Positions 26,399 to 35,268 of a DNA stretch of 64,000 nt are shown here, piece after piece. The notes under the pieces were generated by a model. It was not told the origin of the DNA, did no database searches, and worked only from the letters and a program-made list of their open reading frames with translations. Source of the stretch: Syntrophales bacterium (GTDB lineage: Bacteria; Desulfobacterota; Syntrophia; Syntrophales; PHBD01); NCBI GenBank assembly GCA_035363115.1, contig DAOSEM010000010.1, positions 62,001 through 126,000 on the forward strand, given 5' to 3'. How positions within the stretch are numbered: position 1 is the first letter of the stretch; each line of letters starts with the position of its first letter. A program made the translations under genes and the position numbers.

Positions 26399-27604
26399 TC
26401 AGGCCTTGCCTGTCACCTTCTGCTTGATGATCCGGCGGGCCACGGTGACCTTGTGCACCTCGTCCGCCCCGTCGTAGATCCGGGCCGCCCGCTCGTGGCG
26501 ATAGAAATAGGCGATGATCGTGTCGTCGGTCATTCCCATGCCGCCATGCACCTGGAGCGCCCGGTCCACTACCTTCTGAAGGACCCCGGCGACGTAGAAC
26601 TTGATGAGGGAGATATCCTCCCGGGCCTCCTTGGCGCCCAGGTTCTCGATCTTCCAGGCGGAATGGAGCGTCATGAGGCGGGCGGCCTGGATCTCGGCGG
26701 CGCTTTCGGCGATCCAGGCCTGCACGATCTGGCGCGATGCCAGGGTGTTGCCGTCGGCCGTGATGACCCGCGAGGCGGCCCGCCGGCACATCAGGTCGAA
26801 GACGCGTTTGCAGATGCCGAGCCACCGCATGCAGTGGTGGATCCGCCCCGGCCCGAGCCGCTCCTGGGCGATGACAAAGCCCCATCCTTCCGGCCCCAGG
26901 AGGTTCTCCCGGGGGACCCGGCAGGACTGGTAGAGGATCTCGGCGTGGCTCGCGAAATCGCTTCCCGTGTGCCCCATGACGGGGATGTTCCGGACCAGGT
27001 TGAAGCCGGGGTTGTCCGTGGGGACGATGATCATGCTGGCCCGCATGTGCGGGGCCGCGTCGGGATTCGTGACGGCCATGACGATGGCAAAGGCCGCCCC
27101 GTCGGCCGCGGTGGAGTACCATTTCTGGCCGTTGATGACGTAGTCGTCCCCGTCGGTGACGGCCGTCGTGTCCATCAGGACCGGGTTCGATCCCGGGAGG
27201 TCCACCTCCGTCATGGAGAAGCAGCTGCGGATCTTTCCCTCCACCAGCGGCTTCAGGTACTGGATTTTCTGCTTCTCCGTCCCGTATTTGTGCAGGATCT
27301 CGATGTTTCCCGCGTCCGGGGCGTGGCAGCCGAAGACGTAGTGGCCGATGGGGGACTGGCCCAGGACCTCCGAGACGAGGGCGTGATCCATCAGGTCGAG
27401 CCCCATACCGCCGTACTCGGGCGGATGGTTCGGCGCCCACAGCTCCATCTGCCGGACCATGCGGCGCTTTTCCTCCAGGACGGGGAGGAGGTCCCGGAAA
27501 TCGGTGGTCAGGAATTCCGGTTCGAGGGGAAACAGCTCTTTCCGGACGAAGTCGTCCATCATCCCCGTGATGGCCTGCATTTTCTCGGATACGGCGAAAT
27601 CCAT
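26399..27604 (-). CDS. Acyl-CoA dehydrogenase (ACAD10/11-like)
   Basis: A 401-residue flavoprotein. It shows the FAD and substrate-binding blocks CFSMTEVDLPGSNP, the WYSTAADGA region, the middle beta domain, and the C-terminal helical domain with QVHGGMGMTDD and the closing RRAARIYDGADEVHKVTVAR segment. It is the usual companion of the adjacent APH-like kinase. GGAGG lies upstream of the start. It should oxidise an acyl-CoA or, as in ACAD11, help convert a 4-phospho-acyl-CoA to the enoyl-CoA. Confidence 0.94.
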   Translation of the reverse strand: MDFAVSEKMQAITGMMDDFVRKELFPLEPEFLTTDFRDLLPVLEEKRRMVRQMELWAPNHPPEYGGMGLDLMDHALVSEVLGQSPIGHYVFGCHAPDAGNIEILHKYGTEKQKIQYLKPLVEGKIRSCFSMTEVDLPGSNPVLMDTTAVTDGDDYVINGQKWYSTAADGAAFAIVMAVTNPDAAPHMRASMIIVPTDNPGFNLVRNIPVMGHTGSDFASHAEILYQSCRVPRENLLGPEGWGFVIAQERLGPGRIHHCMRWLGICKRVFDLMCRRAASRVITADGNTLASRQIVQAWIAESAAEIQAARLMTLHSAWKIENLGAKEAREDISLIKFYVAGVLQKVVDRALQVHGGMGMTDDTIIAYFYRHERAARIYDGADEVHKVTVARRIIKQKVTGKA

Positions 27605-27626
27605 GGGACACCTCCTCTACCGGGGG

Positions 27627-28337
27627 TTACCGGTATGTGATGACGGACGGATCCCCCTCCAGTTCGAGGTGGGCCGTCCCGTTGAAGGACAGCAGGGAAA
27701 CCCGCTCCCCGTCGTAGAGAAACTCCGTGACGGAGGCGTTGCGGATCATCCAGGCCAGGCGGAACGTCTCCTCCGTGGAGAGGCCCAGGGCCGTCTGGAC
27801 GGCGGCGGAGATGGCGCCCCCGGAGGTGAAAACGGCGATCCGGCTGCCCCGGCCGTTCCGCTGCAGAATTTTTTGCATGCCCGAGGCGACGGTGGCGCGG
27901 AAGTCGTCCCAGCCCAGGATCTCCGCCGGAGGTGCCGGGTCGTCGATCCACCGGTGGACGACCGCTTCAAAAATCCGCTGGAAGGCCTTGCGGTCCTTGT
28001 AAAGGCGCTCCGGGTTTTTCTCGAGGGAAGGGTTGTCGCGGATGGCCAGCGGGAAATAGTGCAGGAAGATCGATCGGGAAGGATATTCGTTGAACTCGGG
28101 GACCGTCTCCAGGGGAGGGAGGGGCCTCTCCCGGCCATCGTAGTGGGCGAGTACGGCCTGGGCGGTGTCCTGCTGGCGCTCGAGCTCCCCCGCGCAGACG
28201 GAGTCGAACGTGTGGCCCGCCTGGAAGAGGTGCGCGGCCAGGATCCGCGCCTGCCGCCAGCCCATCCGGGAGAGGCGGTCATAGCGCTCCTTGCCGAAGG
28301 ATGCCTGGCCGTGGCGGATCAGAAGGATGCGGCTCAC
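27627..28337 (-). CDS. Histidine phosphatase family protein
   Basis: A 236-residue phosphoglycerate mutase-like phosphatase with the RHGQASFG active-site motif, a second arginine and glutamate region (ELERQQDTA; PLETVPEFNEYPS) and the C-terminal histidine in FTSGGAIS (the usual SHG histidine is replaced by SGG). The change at the second histidine may alter or weaken activity. It lies inside the acyl-CoA operon, where its substrate might be a phosphorylated intermediate of the kinase two genes downstream; this is a guess from position. Confidence 0.85.
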   Translation of the reverse strand: MSRILLIRHGQASFGKERYDRLSRMGWRQARILAAHLFQAGHTFDSVCAGELERQQDTAQAVLAHYDGRERPLPPLETVPEFNEYPSRSIFLHYFPLAIRDNPSLEKNPERLYKDRKAFQRIFEAVVHRWIDDPAPPAEILGWDDFRATVASGMQKILQRNGRGSRIAVFTSGGAISAAVQTALGLSTEETFRLAWMIRNASVTEFLYDGERVSLLSFNGTAHLELEGDPSVITYR

Positions 28338-28403
28338 GCAACGGCCCTCTCTTTCGCCAGGGAATCCCGGTACAGAGGGGAGACCGGGGAAGTTCTCATG
28401 ATT

Positions 28404-30605
28404 TCACATCTCCATGGTGCGGCTCTTCTCGTGTGAGAGCCAGTGCGAGTAGGCGCACATCTTTGCCAGAACCCTGACGGCCCGCTCCGGCGTCTGGAAG
28501 GCGACGCCCTTGTAAGGGCTTCCCTCCACCTCCACGATCGACCGGCTGTCTTCCGCGTTCAGAAGGGCCACGCCCAGCACCGGTTTCCGATAGGTCTCCA
28601 TCATGCGGACAGCGAACCGGGTGAAATCGTTTTCATGCTGGCTCACCAGGTCGAGACTGGCTTTCAGCCCGTCTTCCGTGTAATTGGGGTCCGTCCGGAT
28701 GGCCGAATCGGCAACCGTCCGGAAGAAGCTCACCCGCCCCAGCATGCCCAGGTGCAGAACGGCGTCGCACTCCTCCCATTTCAGGAGCTCCTCGGTGATG
28801 CGCTGGGGAATCAGGGGATCGAACTCGGCCACCAGGTCGATGGGATTGGTGTGGCTCCAATAGGGGGGCAGGATCTTGTCGATCCCCGCGATGATCTCAT
28901 CCGAGAGGTTGGGGATCACCAGCCCGTTCTCGACGCACAGGTCCGTCGCCACGACGCCCCATCCCCCGCCCAGGGTGACGATGCCGATCCGGTTGCCCTT
29001 CGGCAGGGGGAGGGCGGAAAATGCCGCGGACAGATCCAGGAGATCCGTGGGATGGTCGGCCGCGATCATGCCTGCCTGGCGGCAGGCGGCCTGGAAGACG
29101 GCGATGTTGGAAGCCAGGGCGCCGGTGTGGCTGGCCGCGGCCCGGTTCCCCGCATCGGTCCGTCCGCCCTTGAGAACCACCACCGGCTTCCTGCGGCCCA
29201 CCCTGCGGGCCGTCTCGACAAATCGGGCCCCGTTCTTGATGCTCTCCAGGTACAGAACCACCGTGCGGGTCGGATCGTCCTTTTCGAAGGCGTCGAGGAA
29301 ATCCTCGATGGTAATCATCCCTTCGTTGCCGGAGCCGCAGAAGGCCCGGATTCCGATTCCCTGTGATTTCGCATATGCCAGAAGCTGCGTTCCCAGGTTT
29401 CCCGACTGGGCTACCAGGGACATGTCCCCCGCCCCGGGCCGGACGTGCATCCCCATGCAGTAAAACAGGTGGTGCGGATTGCACAGGCCCATGGTGTTGG
29501 GGCCCAGGATCAGGATGCCCAGCTCCCGCGCCTGGGCGATCAGCTCCCGCTCGATCTGCCGTCCCTTGTCGCCTGTCTCGCTGAAGCCCGAGCTGATGAG
29601 CACGACACGACGGATTCCCTTGGCGGCGATCTCGGGGATGACCGCTGACACGCCGGCCGCCGGGACAGTAACGACTGCCAGGTCCACCGGTTCGGGGATG
29701 TCCATGACCGATTTGAAGACGGGCCTTCCGGCGATGACGCCGCCTTTCGCGTTCACCAGGTGAAACTCGCCTTTGAATCCGCCCGCGGCCACGTTGGTGA
29801 ACAGCATGTGGCCCCATTTCCCGATGATTCCGGATGCGCCGATGAACGCGATGGAGCGGGGGTAGAAGAATCCGGCCAGATCCTTGGGGTCTACAGGCTC
29901 CGCCGCTGCCGGGGGGGCGGCCCTCCTGCCCAGCACGACCAGGGCGTCGACGGCGGTGACGCGGCCGTCCGGTCCGATCAGCAGGGGGTTGATGTCCACT
30001 TCCGTCACGTCCGGGCACTCCTCCGCCAGGCGCGACAGGCCCGTCAGGGTCCGGATGATGTCTTCCCTGTGGACTTGCCGGTCCCCGCGGAAAGGACCCA
30101 GCAGGACGGCGGAACGGATTTCATCCACCATCAGGGCGGCCTCCGCTTCATCAAAGGGCGGCACGCGGAAGACCACATCCCGCAGGGCCTCGGTGAAAAC
30201 GCCGCCGAGGCCGAACATGACCACGGGGCCGAACAGGGGATCACAGAAGAGGCCGGCCACGAATTCCCGGCGGCCCGCCACCATCGGCTGGACCAGGTAT
30301 CCTTCCAGGTCGGAGCCGGCAGACTGTTCGATTTCATCCGCAGCCCGGCGTACCTCTTCGTCCGATGCCAAGTGAAGCTTGACCAGCCCGCGCTCCGTCT
30401 TGTGGGTCAGGCGCGCGCCCAGACCTTTCAGGACCACGGGGTATCCCAGGCGGCGGGCCTCCTCGATGGCTTCCCCGGGTGTTTTGCAGGCGGCTTCCTC
30501 CACGACGGGAATCCCGTATTGCCGGAGCAGCGTTTTGGATTCCGCCTCCGTCAACGCGGATCTCCCCTCCTGGAGAGCCCTCTGGATCCCTGCAATTATC
30601 TTCAT
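28404..30605 (-). CDS. Acetate/acyl-CoA ligase (ADP-forming), fused beta-alpha subunits
   Basis: A 733-residue NDP-forming acyl-CoA synthetase. Residues about 1-225 form the ATP-grasp beta part (ALTEAESKTLLRQYGIPVVEEA, HKTERGLVKLHL). Residues about 245 on form the CoA-binding alpha part (FYPRSIAFIGASG-x2-GKWGH, LGPNTMGL), with the phosphohistidine in ASHTGALA. The beta part first and alpha second is the less common order. It converts acyl-CoA plus ADP and Pi to acid plus ATP, or the reverse, a mode favoured in syntrophs. It leads the leftward operon and has a palindrome-rich promoter region upstream. Confidence 0.93.
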   Translation of the reverse strand: MKIIAGIQRALQEGRSALTEAESKTLLRQYGIPVVEEAACKTPGEAIEEARRLGYPVVLKGLGARLTHKTERGLVKLHLASDEEVRRAADEIEQSAGSDLEGYLVQPMVAGRREFVAGLFCDPLFGPVVMFGLGGVFTEALRDVVFRVPPFDEAEAALMVDEIRSAVLLGPFRGDRQVHREDIIRTLTGLSRLAEECPDVTEVDINPLLIGPDGRVTAVDALVVLGRRAAPPAAAEPVDPKDLAGFFYPRSIAFIGASGIIGKWGHMLFTNVAAGGFKGEFHLVNAKGGVIAGRPVFKSVMDIPEPVDLAVVTVPAAGVSAVIPEIAAKGIRRVVLISSGFSETGDKGRQIERELIAQARELGILILGPNTMGLCNPHHLFYCMGMHVRPGAGDMSLVAQSGNLGTQLLAYAKSQGIGIRAFCGSGNEGMITIEDFLDAFEKDDPTRTVVLYLESIKNGARFVETARRVGRRKPVVVLKGGRTDAGNRAAASHTGALASNIAVFQAACRQAGMIAADHPTDLLDLSAAFSALPLPKGNRIGIVTLGGGWGVVATDLCVENGLVIPNLSDEIIAGIDKILPPYWSHTNPIDLVAEFDPLIPQRITEELLKWEECDAVLHLGMLGRVSFFRTVADSAIRTDPNYTEDGLKASLDLVSQHENDFTRFAVRMMETYRKPVLGVALLNAEDSRSIVEVEGSPYKGVAFQTPERAVRVLAKMCAYSHWLSHEKSRTMEM

Positions 30606-30624
30606 GAAACACCTCTATGATCCG

Positions 30625-30639
30625 ATAAACGTCGTTTAT
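30625..30639. promoter_or_regulatory. Perfect palindromic operator candidate upstream of the acyl-CoA synthetase operon
   Basis: ATAAACG-T-CGTTTAT is a 7+7 perfect palindrome, 20 bases from the synthetase start. It lies downstream of the candidate promoter, so a bound repressor could block elongation. Two further GTGAACGCG-type elements lie at 30641-30655 and 30716-30729. Confidence 0.5.
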
Positions 30640-30657
30640 GGGGTGAACGCGGTTCGA

Positions 30658-30687
30658 CCCATACCACAGGCGAAACCGTTCTGTAAA
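30658..30687 (-). promoter_or_regulatory. Candidate promoter of the acyl-CoA synthetase operon
   Basis: On the minus strand TTTACA (30682-30687) is followed after 18 bases by TATGGG (30658-30663). The match is fair. It lies in the 122-base gap between the Nudix gene and the synthetase gene. Confidence 0.35.
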
Positions 30688-30727
30688 TACGAACCGTGGA
30701 ATCAGGGTGGACGAGGGGTGAACGCGT

Positions 30728-31546
30728 TCAGACGGACGGTGGGAGGTTTCGGAAGGCCCGGCCGTCCGGTGTGTACTCGACGATGATGCCGTCTTCCTCG
30801 ATCATCCGGGTCAGGATGCCTTCGACGACCCGGTTCCGGGTGGAGCGGATTGCCTCTTCCAGGGTCCGGAAACCGCACAGCTCCTCGATGGTCAGGAGGG
30901 TGGGGAGAACCATGTTGAACCGTCCCCGCCGGGAGTCTTCCAGGATGTCCCCGGGGGTGCGCCAGACGTGGTCCGTGAGCTCGACCCCGTCGTGAAGGGC
31001 CTCCTGGTGTCCCGGCGCCTCTGCCAGGAAAAAGCGGACGTCGTAGCGCAGGGGAAGAAACTCCGGGGTGATCCAGTGGGAAAAATAGTGGAGCCGGTCG
31101 CAGGCCAGCGTCAGCGTTTCCTGTTCGAGGATATCCGCGAAGGCGATGTCGCCCCCGATCAGGCGCCTCCGGCAGGATCGCAGCCGTTCCGCCTCCCCGT
31201 CGAGGGACGGGGAGAAGAGGCCGCCGTCGGGACGGCGGGCCAGGAGAATGCCCACTTCCTCGAAGGTTTCCCGGATGGCCGCGACCCAGGAACCCAGCGC
31301 CACGTGCGGGGACGGGCAGGCCTCCAGGATCCCCAGGGCCCGGGAGGCCGTCAGGCCCGCGCAGAGCCGTTCCAGCCGCTCCGAGCCGTCCTCCTCGTCC
31401 AGGACTCCTCCCGGGAAGACATATGCGTCGGGGACGAACTTGCTCTTCCGGTCCCTCCGGACCATGAGCACTTCAAAGCCCTCGCCGCCCCGGGGGGGGC
31501 GGCGGAGCAGGATGACGGTCGATGCTTCCTTGGGGGTTACGATCAT
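30728..31546 (-). CDS. Nudix hydrolase (NUDT19/CoA-diphosphatase-like)
   Basis: A 272-residue Nudix protein with the FVPDAYVFPGGVLDEED lead-in and, after a long insertion, the RETFEEVGILL part of the Nudix box. The long insert between GG and the RE-x2-EE helix is typical of the NUDT19-type CoA/acyl-CoA diphosphatases. The start at 31546 has GAGG upstream; a TTG two codons earlier is less likely. It lies next to an acyl-CoA operon and so may control CoA ester levels, which is an inference. Confidence 0.83.
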   Translation of the reverse strand: MIVTPKEASTVILLRRPPRGGEGFEVLMVRRDRKSKFVPDAYVFPGGVLDEEDGSERLERLCAGLTASRALGILEACPSPHVALGSWVAAIRETFEEVGILLARRPDGGLFSPSLDGEAERLRSCRRRLIGGDIAFADILEQETLTLACDRLHYFSHWITPEFLPLRYDVRFFLAEAPGHQEALHDGVELTDHVWRTPGDILEDSRRGRFNMVLPTLLTIEELCGFRTLEEAIRSTRNRVVEGILTRMIEEDGIIVEYTPDGRAFRNLPPSV

Positions 31547-31565
31547 GATCAACCTCTTCTGTCTG

Positions 31566-33926
31566 CTATTTTTCCAGGGCGAGCCGGAGGACTTCCATCA
31601 TGTCGTCGACGAAGTGGAAGACAATCTCCTTCCGGACTTTCACAGGCACATCCTCCAGGTCCTTCCGGTTCCAGCGCGGGAGCAGGATCGTCTTGACGCC
31701 CGCCCGGTGTGCCGCCAGGACCTTCTCCTTGATTCCGCCGACGGGGAGGACAAGGCCCCGGAGCGTGATCTCGCCCGTCATGGCCAGGTCCCTCTTCACC
31801 GGCCTGTTCGTCAAAAGCGACGTGAGGGCCGTCAGCATCGTCACGCCCGCCGACGGTCCGTCCTTGGGGATGGCGCCGGAAGGCACATGGATGTGTATAT
31901 CCCGGTCCTCGAAAAAATCCTCGGGGATCCCCAGTTCGACGGCATTGGCCCGGATAAAGCTCAGGGCCGCCGAGGCCGATTCCTTCATGACGTCTCCCAG
32001 TTGGCCCGTCAGGGTGAGGCCCTTTTTCCCCTTCATGGAGGTGGCCTCGATGAACAGGAGGTCGCCCCCGGCGGGGGTCCAGGCCAGGCCCATGGCGACG
32101 CCGGGCTTGGAGACGCGGGCGTGCATCTCCGAGAAGATCCGGACGGGTCCCAGGTACCGGTGGAGATCCCCGGTGCGGATGGAGGCCTTCTGGATCTCTC
32201 CCTCGGCGATTCGGCTGGCCACGCCGCGGCAGATGTTGGCGATCTCCCTCTCCAGGTTCCGGACCCCCGCCTCCCGGGTGTACCCGCAGATGATGCGCCG
32301 GATGGTCCCTCGGGAAATCCGGATCTGATCGGGTGAAAGGCCGTTTTCCCGGATCTGGCGGGGGATCAGGTAGCGCAGGGCAATGTGGACCTTCTCCTCC
32401 TCCGTGTAGCCCGGCAGCTCGATGATCTCCAGCCGGTCCCGGAGGGCCGGCGGGATCGTCTCGAGGACATTGGCCGTGGTGATGAACATTACCTTCGAGA
32501 GGTCGAAGGGCACGTCCAGGTAGTGATCCGCGAACGTGTTGTTCTGGGCCGGGTCAAGCACCTCCAGGAGGGCCGAGGAGGGGTCGCCCCGGAAATCACT
32601 GCCCAGCTTGTCGATTTCGTCGAGCATGAAGACGGGGTTGTTCGACTCGGCCCGCCGGATGCCCTGGATGATGCGGCCCGGCAGGGCGCCGACGTAGGTC
32701 CGGCGATGCCCGCGGATCTCCGCCTCGTCCCGCACGCCGCCGAGGGACAGGCGGTAGAACTTCCGGCCCAGGGCGCGGGCGATGGACGTCCCCAGCGAGG
32801 TCTTGCCGGTGCCCGGAGGTCCGGCGAAGCAGAGGATGGGCCCCTTGGAGTCGGGCTTGAGCCTCCGGACCGCCAGGTACTCGAGGATGCGCTTTTTCGG
32901 CTTTTCCAGGCCGTAGTGGTCTTCGTCGAGGACCTTCCGGGCCTTCCGGATGTCCAGGTTGTCTTCTGTGCTCTCGTGCCAGGGCAGGGCCGTGATCCAG
33001 TCCAGGTACGTCGAGGAGACAGTGAACTCCGCCGAGGACGGGTGCATCCGGGACAGCCGGTCCAGTTCCCGGAGGGCTTCCTTCTTCGCCTCCTCCGGAA
33101 GGTTCTTTTCCTCGATCTTTGCCCGGTACTCCTCGATCTCGACCTTGGACTCCTCACCTTCGCCCAGCTCCTTGCGGATGGCCGCCAACTGCTGGCGCAG
33201 GTAGTATTCCCTCTGGCTCTTGTCGATGTCGTTCTTGACCTGAGACTGGATCTTGCTGCCCAGCTCCAGGATCTCCACCTGGTGGTTCACCAGCCGGGTC
33301 ACTTCCTGGAGCCGCTCCTTGACGTCGAGGGCCTCCAGGATCTTCTGCTTCTCCTCCATGGTGACGTTGATGACCGAGGCGATGATGTCCGCCAGGATGC
33401 CCGGCTCGCTGATGTTCTTCGCCATGGCCCCGAATTCCTGGGGTAGAAAGGGAGACAGCTTGACGATGCGGTCGAAGAGGCTGACGAGGTTGGCCATCAG
33501 GGCCTCCACCTCGAGGTCCATTCCTCCCCGGTCCTCCAGGGTCTCCACCCGGGCGCGGATGTAGGGCTTCCCCTCGATGAACTCGATCACCCGGAAACGG
33601 CTGATTCCCTGGACGAGGAGCTGGGCCTTGTTATCGCCGATCTTGGCCATCTTGAGAATGACGGCGCTGGTTCCAATGTCGTGGAAGTGGCTGCGTTCGA
33701 GCTTTGCTTCCTGGGGAGGGGTTTTCGCCAGGAGCAGGCCCATGACGCGGTCCGTGGACATGGCCTCGTCGACGAGCTGGATTGCCTGCTCTCCCGAAAC
33801 CTCCATCGGAAACATCATCCGGGGATACACGGCCACGTTGAAAAGCGGCATGATGGGAATGACGCCGGGCACCTGAACGGCACCGGCCTCAACTTTTATT
33901 TCCTCGGGAGCTTTCAATTCCTCCAT
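31566..33926 (-). CDS. lon: ATP-dependent protease Lon
   Basis: A 786-residue cytoplasmic AAA+ protease. It has the N-terminal substrate domain (IPIMPLFNVAVYPRMMFPME), a coiled coil, the Walker A GPPGTGKTS, Walker B VFMLDEIDK, and the protease domain with the catalytic serine in KDGPSAGVTML and the lysine in GGIKEKVLAA. GGAGGT lies upstream of the ATG at 33926. It lies directly downstream of hsp20 and may be read from its promoter; a CTTGAAA sequence overlapping the hsp20 stop could also be a heat-shock element. Confidence 0.97.
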   Translation of the reverse strand: MEELKAPEEIKVEAGAVQVPGVIPIMPLFNVAVYPRMMFPMEVSGEQAIQLVDEAMSTDRVMGLLLAKTPPQEAKLERSHFHDIGTSAVILKMAKIGDNKAQLLVQGISRFRVIEFIEGKPYIRARVETLEDRGGMDLEVEALMANLVSLFDRIVKLSPFLPQEFGAMAKNISEPGILADIIASVINVTMEEKQKILEALDVKERLQEVTRLVNHQVEILELGSKIQSQVKNDIDKSQREYYLRQQLAAIRKELGEGEESKVEIEEYRAKIEEKNLPEEAKKEALRELDRLSRMHPSSAEFTVSSTYLDWITALPWHESTEDNLDIRKARKVLDEDHYGLEKPKKRILEYLAVRRLKPDSKGPILCFAGPPGTGKTSLGTSIARALGRKFYRLSLGGVRDEAEIRGHRRTYVGALPGRIIQGIRRAESNNPVFMLDEIDKLGSDFRGDPSSALLEVLDPAQNNTFADHYLDVPFDLSKVMFITTANVLETIPPALRDRLEIIELPGYTEEEKVHIALRYLIPRQIRENGLSPDQIRISRGTIRRIICGYTREAGVRNLEREIANICRGVASRIAEGEIQKASIRTGDLHRYLGPVRIFSEMHARVSKPGVAMGLAWTPAGGDLLFIEATSMKGKKGLTLTGQLGDVMKESASAALSFIRANAVELGIPEDFFEDRDIHIHVPSGAIPKDGPSAGVTMLTALTSLLTNRPVKRDLAMTGEITLRGLVLPVGGIKEKVLAAHRAGVKTILLPRWNRKDLEDVPVKVRKEIVFHFVDDMMEVLRLALEK

Positions 33927-34000
33927 GATTACCTCCATTCGGGTCGTTCCAAACGCCCCCTTAGAGTAAGCATGAAAGGGCAGAGATCAAGGGATGGATT

Positions 34001-34444
34001 TCAAGCCTGGTTCTTGATGCGCACGCGATGGACCCGATCCAGCGGCCTTTTGAGCATCCGGATGACCAGGAGGCCGTTGGAAAAGGTGGCGTGGACATGG
34101 TCCGCATCCACCGGGGCCGGAAGGGAAAGCCGGCGTTCGAAGGGACCGAAGGGGATTTCCGCGAGCCGGAAGCGGGCGCTGCCTTCCATGGAAGGTTCGG
34201 AGCGCCGCCCCGAGACGGTTACGGTATCCGAGGAGACCTCCAGTTGCAGGTCTTCCCGGCGGACGCCGGCGATTTCCACCAGGAGTACGATTTCACCGAC
34301 AGTTTCATACATGTCCATGTGGGGTTGCCAGACGCGGAGCCCCTCTTCCCGCTCGGACTGAAAAAAATGCAGGGAATCTTTCGGGATGTGGGCCGCCATG
34401 ACCTGGCGAGACTCTTTTCCGAAGCGGATTCTGATGTAGGGCAT
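34001..34444 (-). CDS. Small heat-shock protein, Hsp20/alpha-crystallin family
   Basis: A 147-residue chaperone. The alpha-crystallin domain runs from about residue 40 (PHMDMYETVGEIVLLVEIAGVRREDLQLEV) to the conserved ATFSNGLLVIRM segment; the VPKK/IXI-like tail is short and basic. It holds unfolded proteins during stress. GGAGGAAG precedes the start, and this site can pair with a TTCCTC upstream (see the leader element). It is followed by lon, so the two likely respond to the same stress. Confidence 0.92.
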   Translation of the reverse strand: MPYIRIRFGKESRQVMAAHIPKDSLHFFQSEREEGLRVWQPHMDMYETVGEIVLLVEIAGVRREDLQLEVSSDTVTVSGRRSEPSMEGSARFRLAEIPFGPFERRLSLPAPVDADHVHATFSNGLLVIRMLKRPLDRVHRVRIKNQA

Positions 34445-34447
34445 GCA

Positions 34448-34478
34448 GCTTCCTCCCGTTGGCAGGCCTGAGGAATGC
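34448..34478 (-). promoter_or_regulatory. Leader hairpin that could hide the hsp20 ribosome-binding site
   Basis: In the minus-strand leader GC-A-TTCCTC can pair with GAGGAAGC, which contains the ribosome-binding site, leaving a 14-base loop and one bulged A. This would close the site at low temperature, like a simple RNA thermometer. An alternative CCTGA/TCAGG hairpin overlaps it. Confidence 0.35.
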
Positions 34479-34494
34479 TTCAGGCGACAGCATG

Positions 34495-34522
34495 AATATA
34501 ATGGCCCGCGGGATAAAATCAA
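34495..34522 (-). promoter_or_regulatory. Promoter of hsp20 (and perhaps lon)
   Basis: TTGATT (34517-34522) and TATATT (34495-34500) are 16 bases apart on the minus strand, a good sigma-70 match, about 50 bases from the hsp20 start. Confidence 0.55.
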
Positions 34523-34560
34523 CCGTTGTTTTTCCGGTTCTCCTGGAGTAGGAAGGCCCC

Positions 34561-35115
34561 ATGATGCCGAAAGCATGGGATGTCCTCTCTACCCGCTACG
34601 ACCGTACCTTCCGGGTCTTCCGCCTGCGGACCGACCGGGCCCGCTCTCCCCGGACGGGCAAGGATCACGAGTTCTTCATCCTTGAATCCCCGACCTGGGT
34701 GAACGTCATTCCGCTTACACCGAAAGAAGAGGTGGTCCTGGTCCGCCAATACCGCCACGGCACCCGGGAGGTGACCCTGGAGATCCCCGGCGGCGTTATG
34801 GAAGAGGGCGACACGCCGGAAGGGGCGGCCCGGAGGGAACTCCGGGAGGAGACGGGATGGCGGGAGGAGCGGATGACCTCCCTGGGCTATGTCCTTCCCA
34901 ACCCGGCCATTCAGAACAACCGCTGCTACACCTTCCTGGCGGCGAATGTGGTCCCGGCGGGCGTGCAGGAGCAGGACGACAAGGAGGACATCGAGGTCGT
35001 TCTGCGACCGCTGGCGGACATTCCCGGCATGATCCGGGACGGCGAGATCCGGCACTCCCTCGTGATCGCCGCCTTTTACCGGTACTTCATGGAGTTCCGG
35101 AAGGGAGGCGCCTGA
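34561..35115 (+). CDS. Nudix hydrolase, ADP-ribose pyrophosphatase type
   Basis: A 184-residue Nudix enzyme with a full Nudix box of the form G-x5-E-x7-R-E-x2-E-E-x-G, beginning at GGVMEEGDTPEGAARRE. The preceding VRQYRHGTREVTLEIPGG and the following LGYVLPNPAIQNNR segment match ADP-ribose/sugar-nucleotide pyrophosphatases. It starts in the 116-base region divergent from hsp20. The second methionine at 34564 is an equally possible start. Confidence 0.9.
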   Translation: MMPKAWDVLSTRYDRTFRVFRLRTDRARSPRTGKDHEFFILESPTWVNVIPLTPKEEVVLVRQYRHGTREVTLEIPGGVMEEGDTPEGAARRELREETGWREERMTSLGYVLPNPAIQNNRCYTFLAANVVPAGVQEQDDKEDIEVVLRPLADIPGMIRDGEIRHSLVIAAFYRYFMEFRKGGA

Positions 35116-35268
35116 AAGCGGCGTCCCGGGCGGCTGCAGCGAGGCGCACGGCAGGCGGCCAAGCCGCTGCCGCTTCCCCCGGCCCATGACCTTTCCGGGC
35201 ACGTCTTTCTTCACCTTGAAAGGGATGCGTTTTTCCGATACGCTCAGAATCAAGGGCACAGGAGAATA

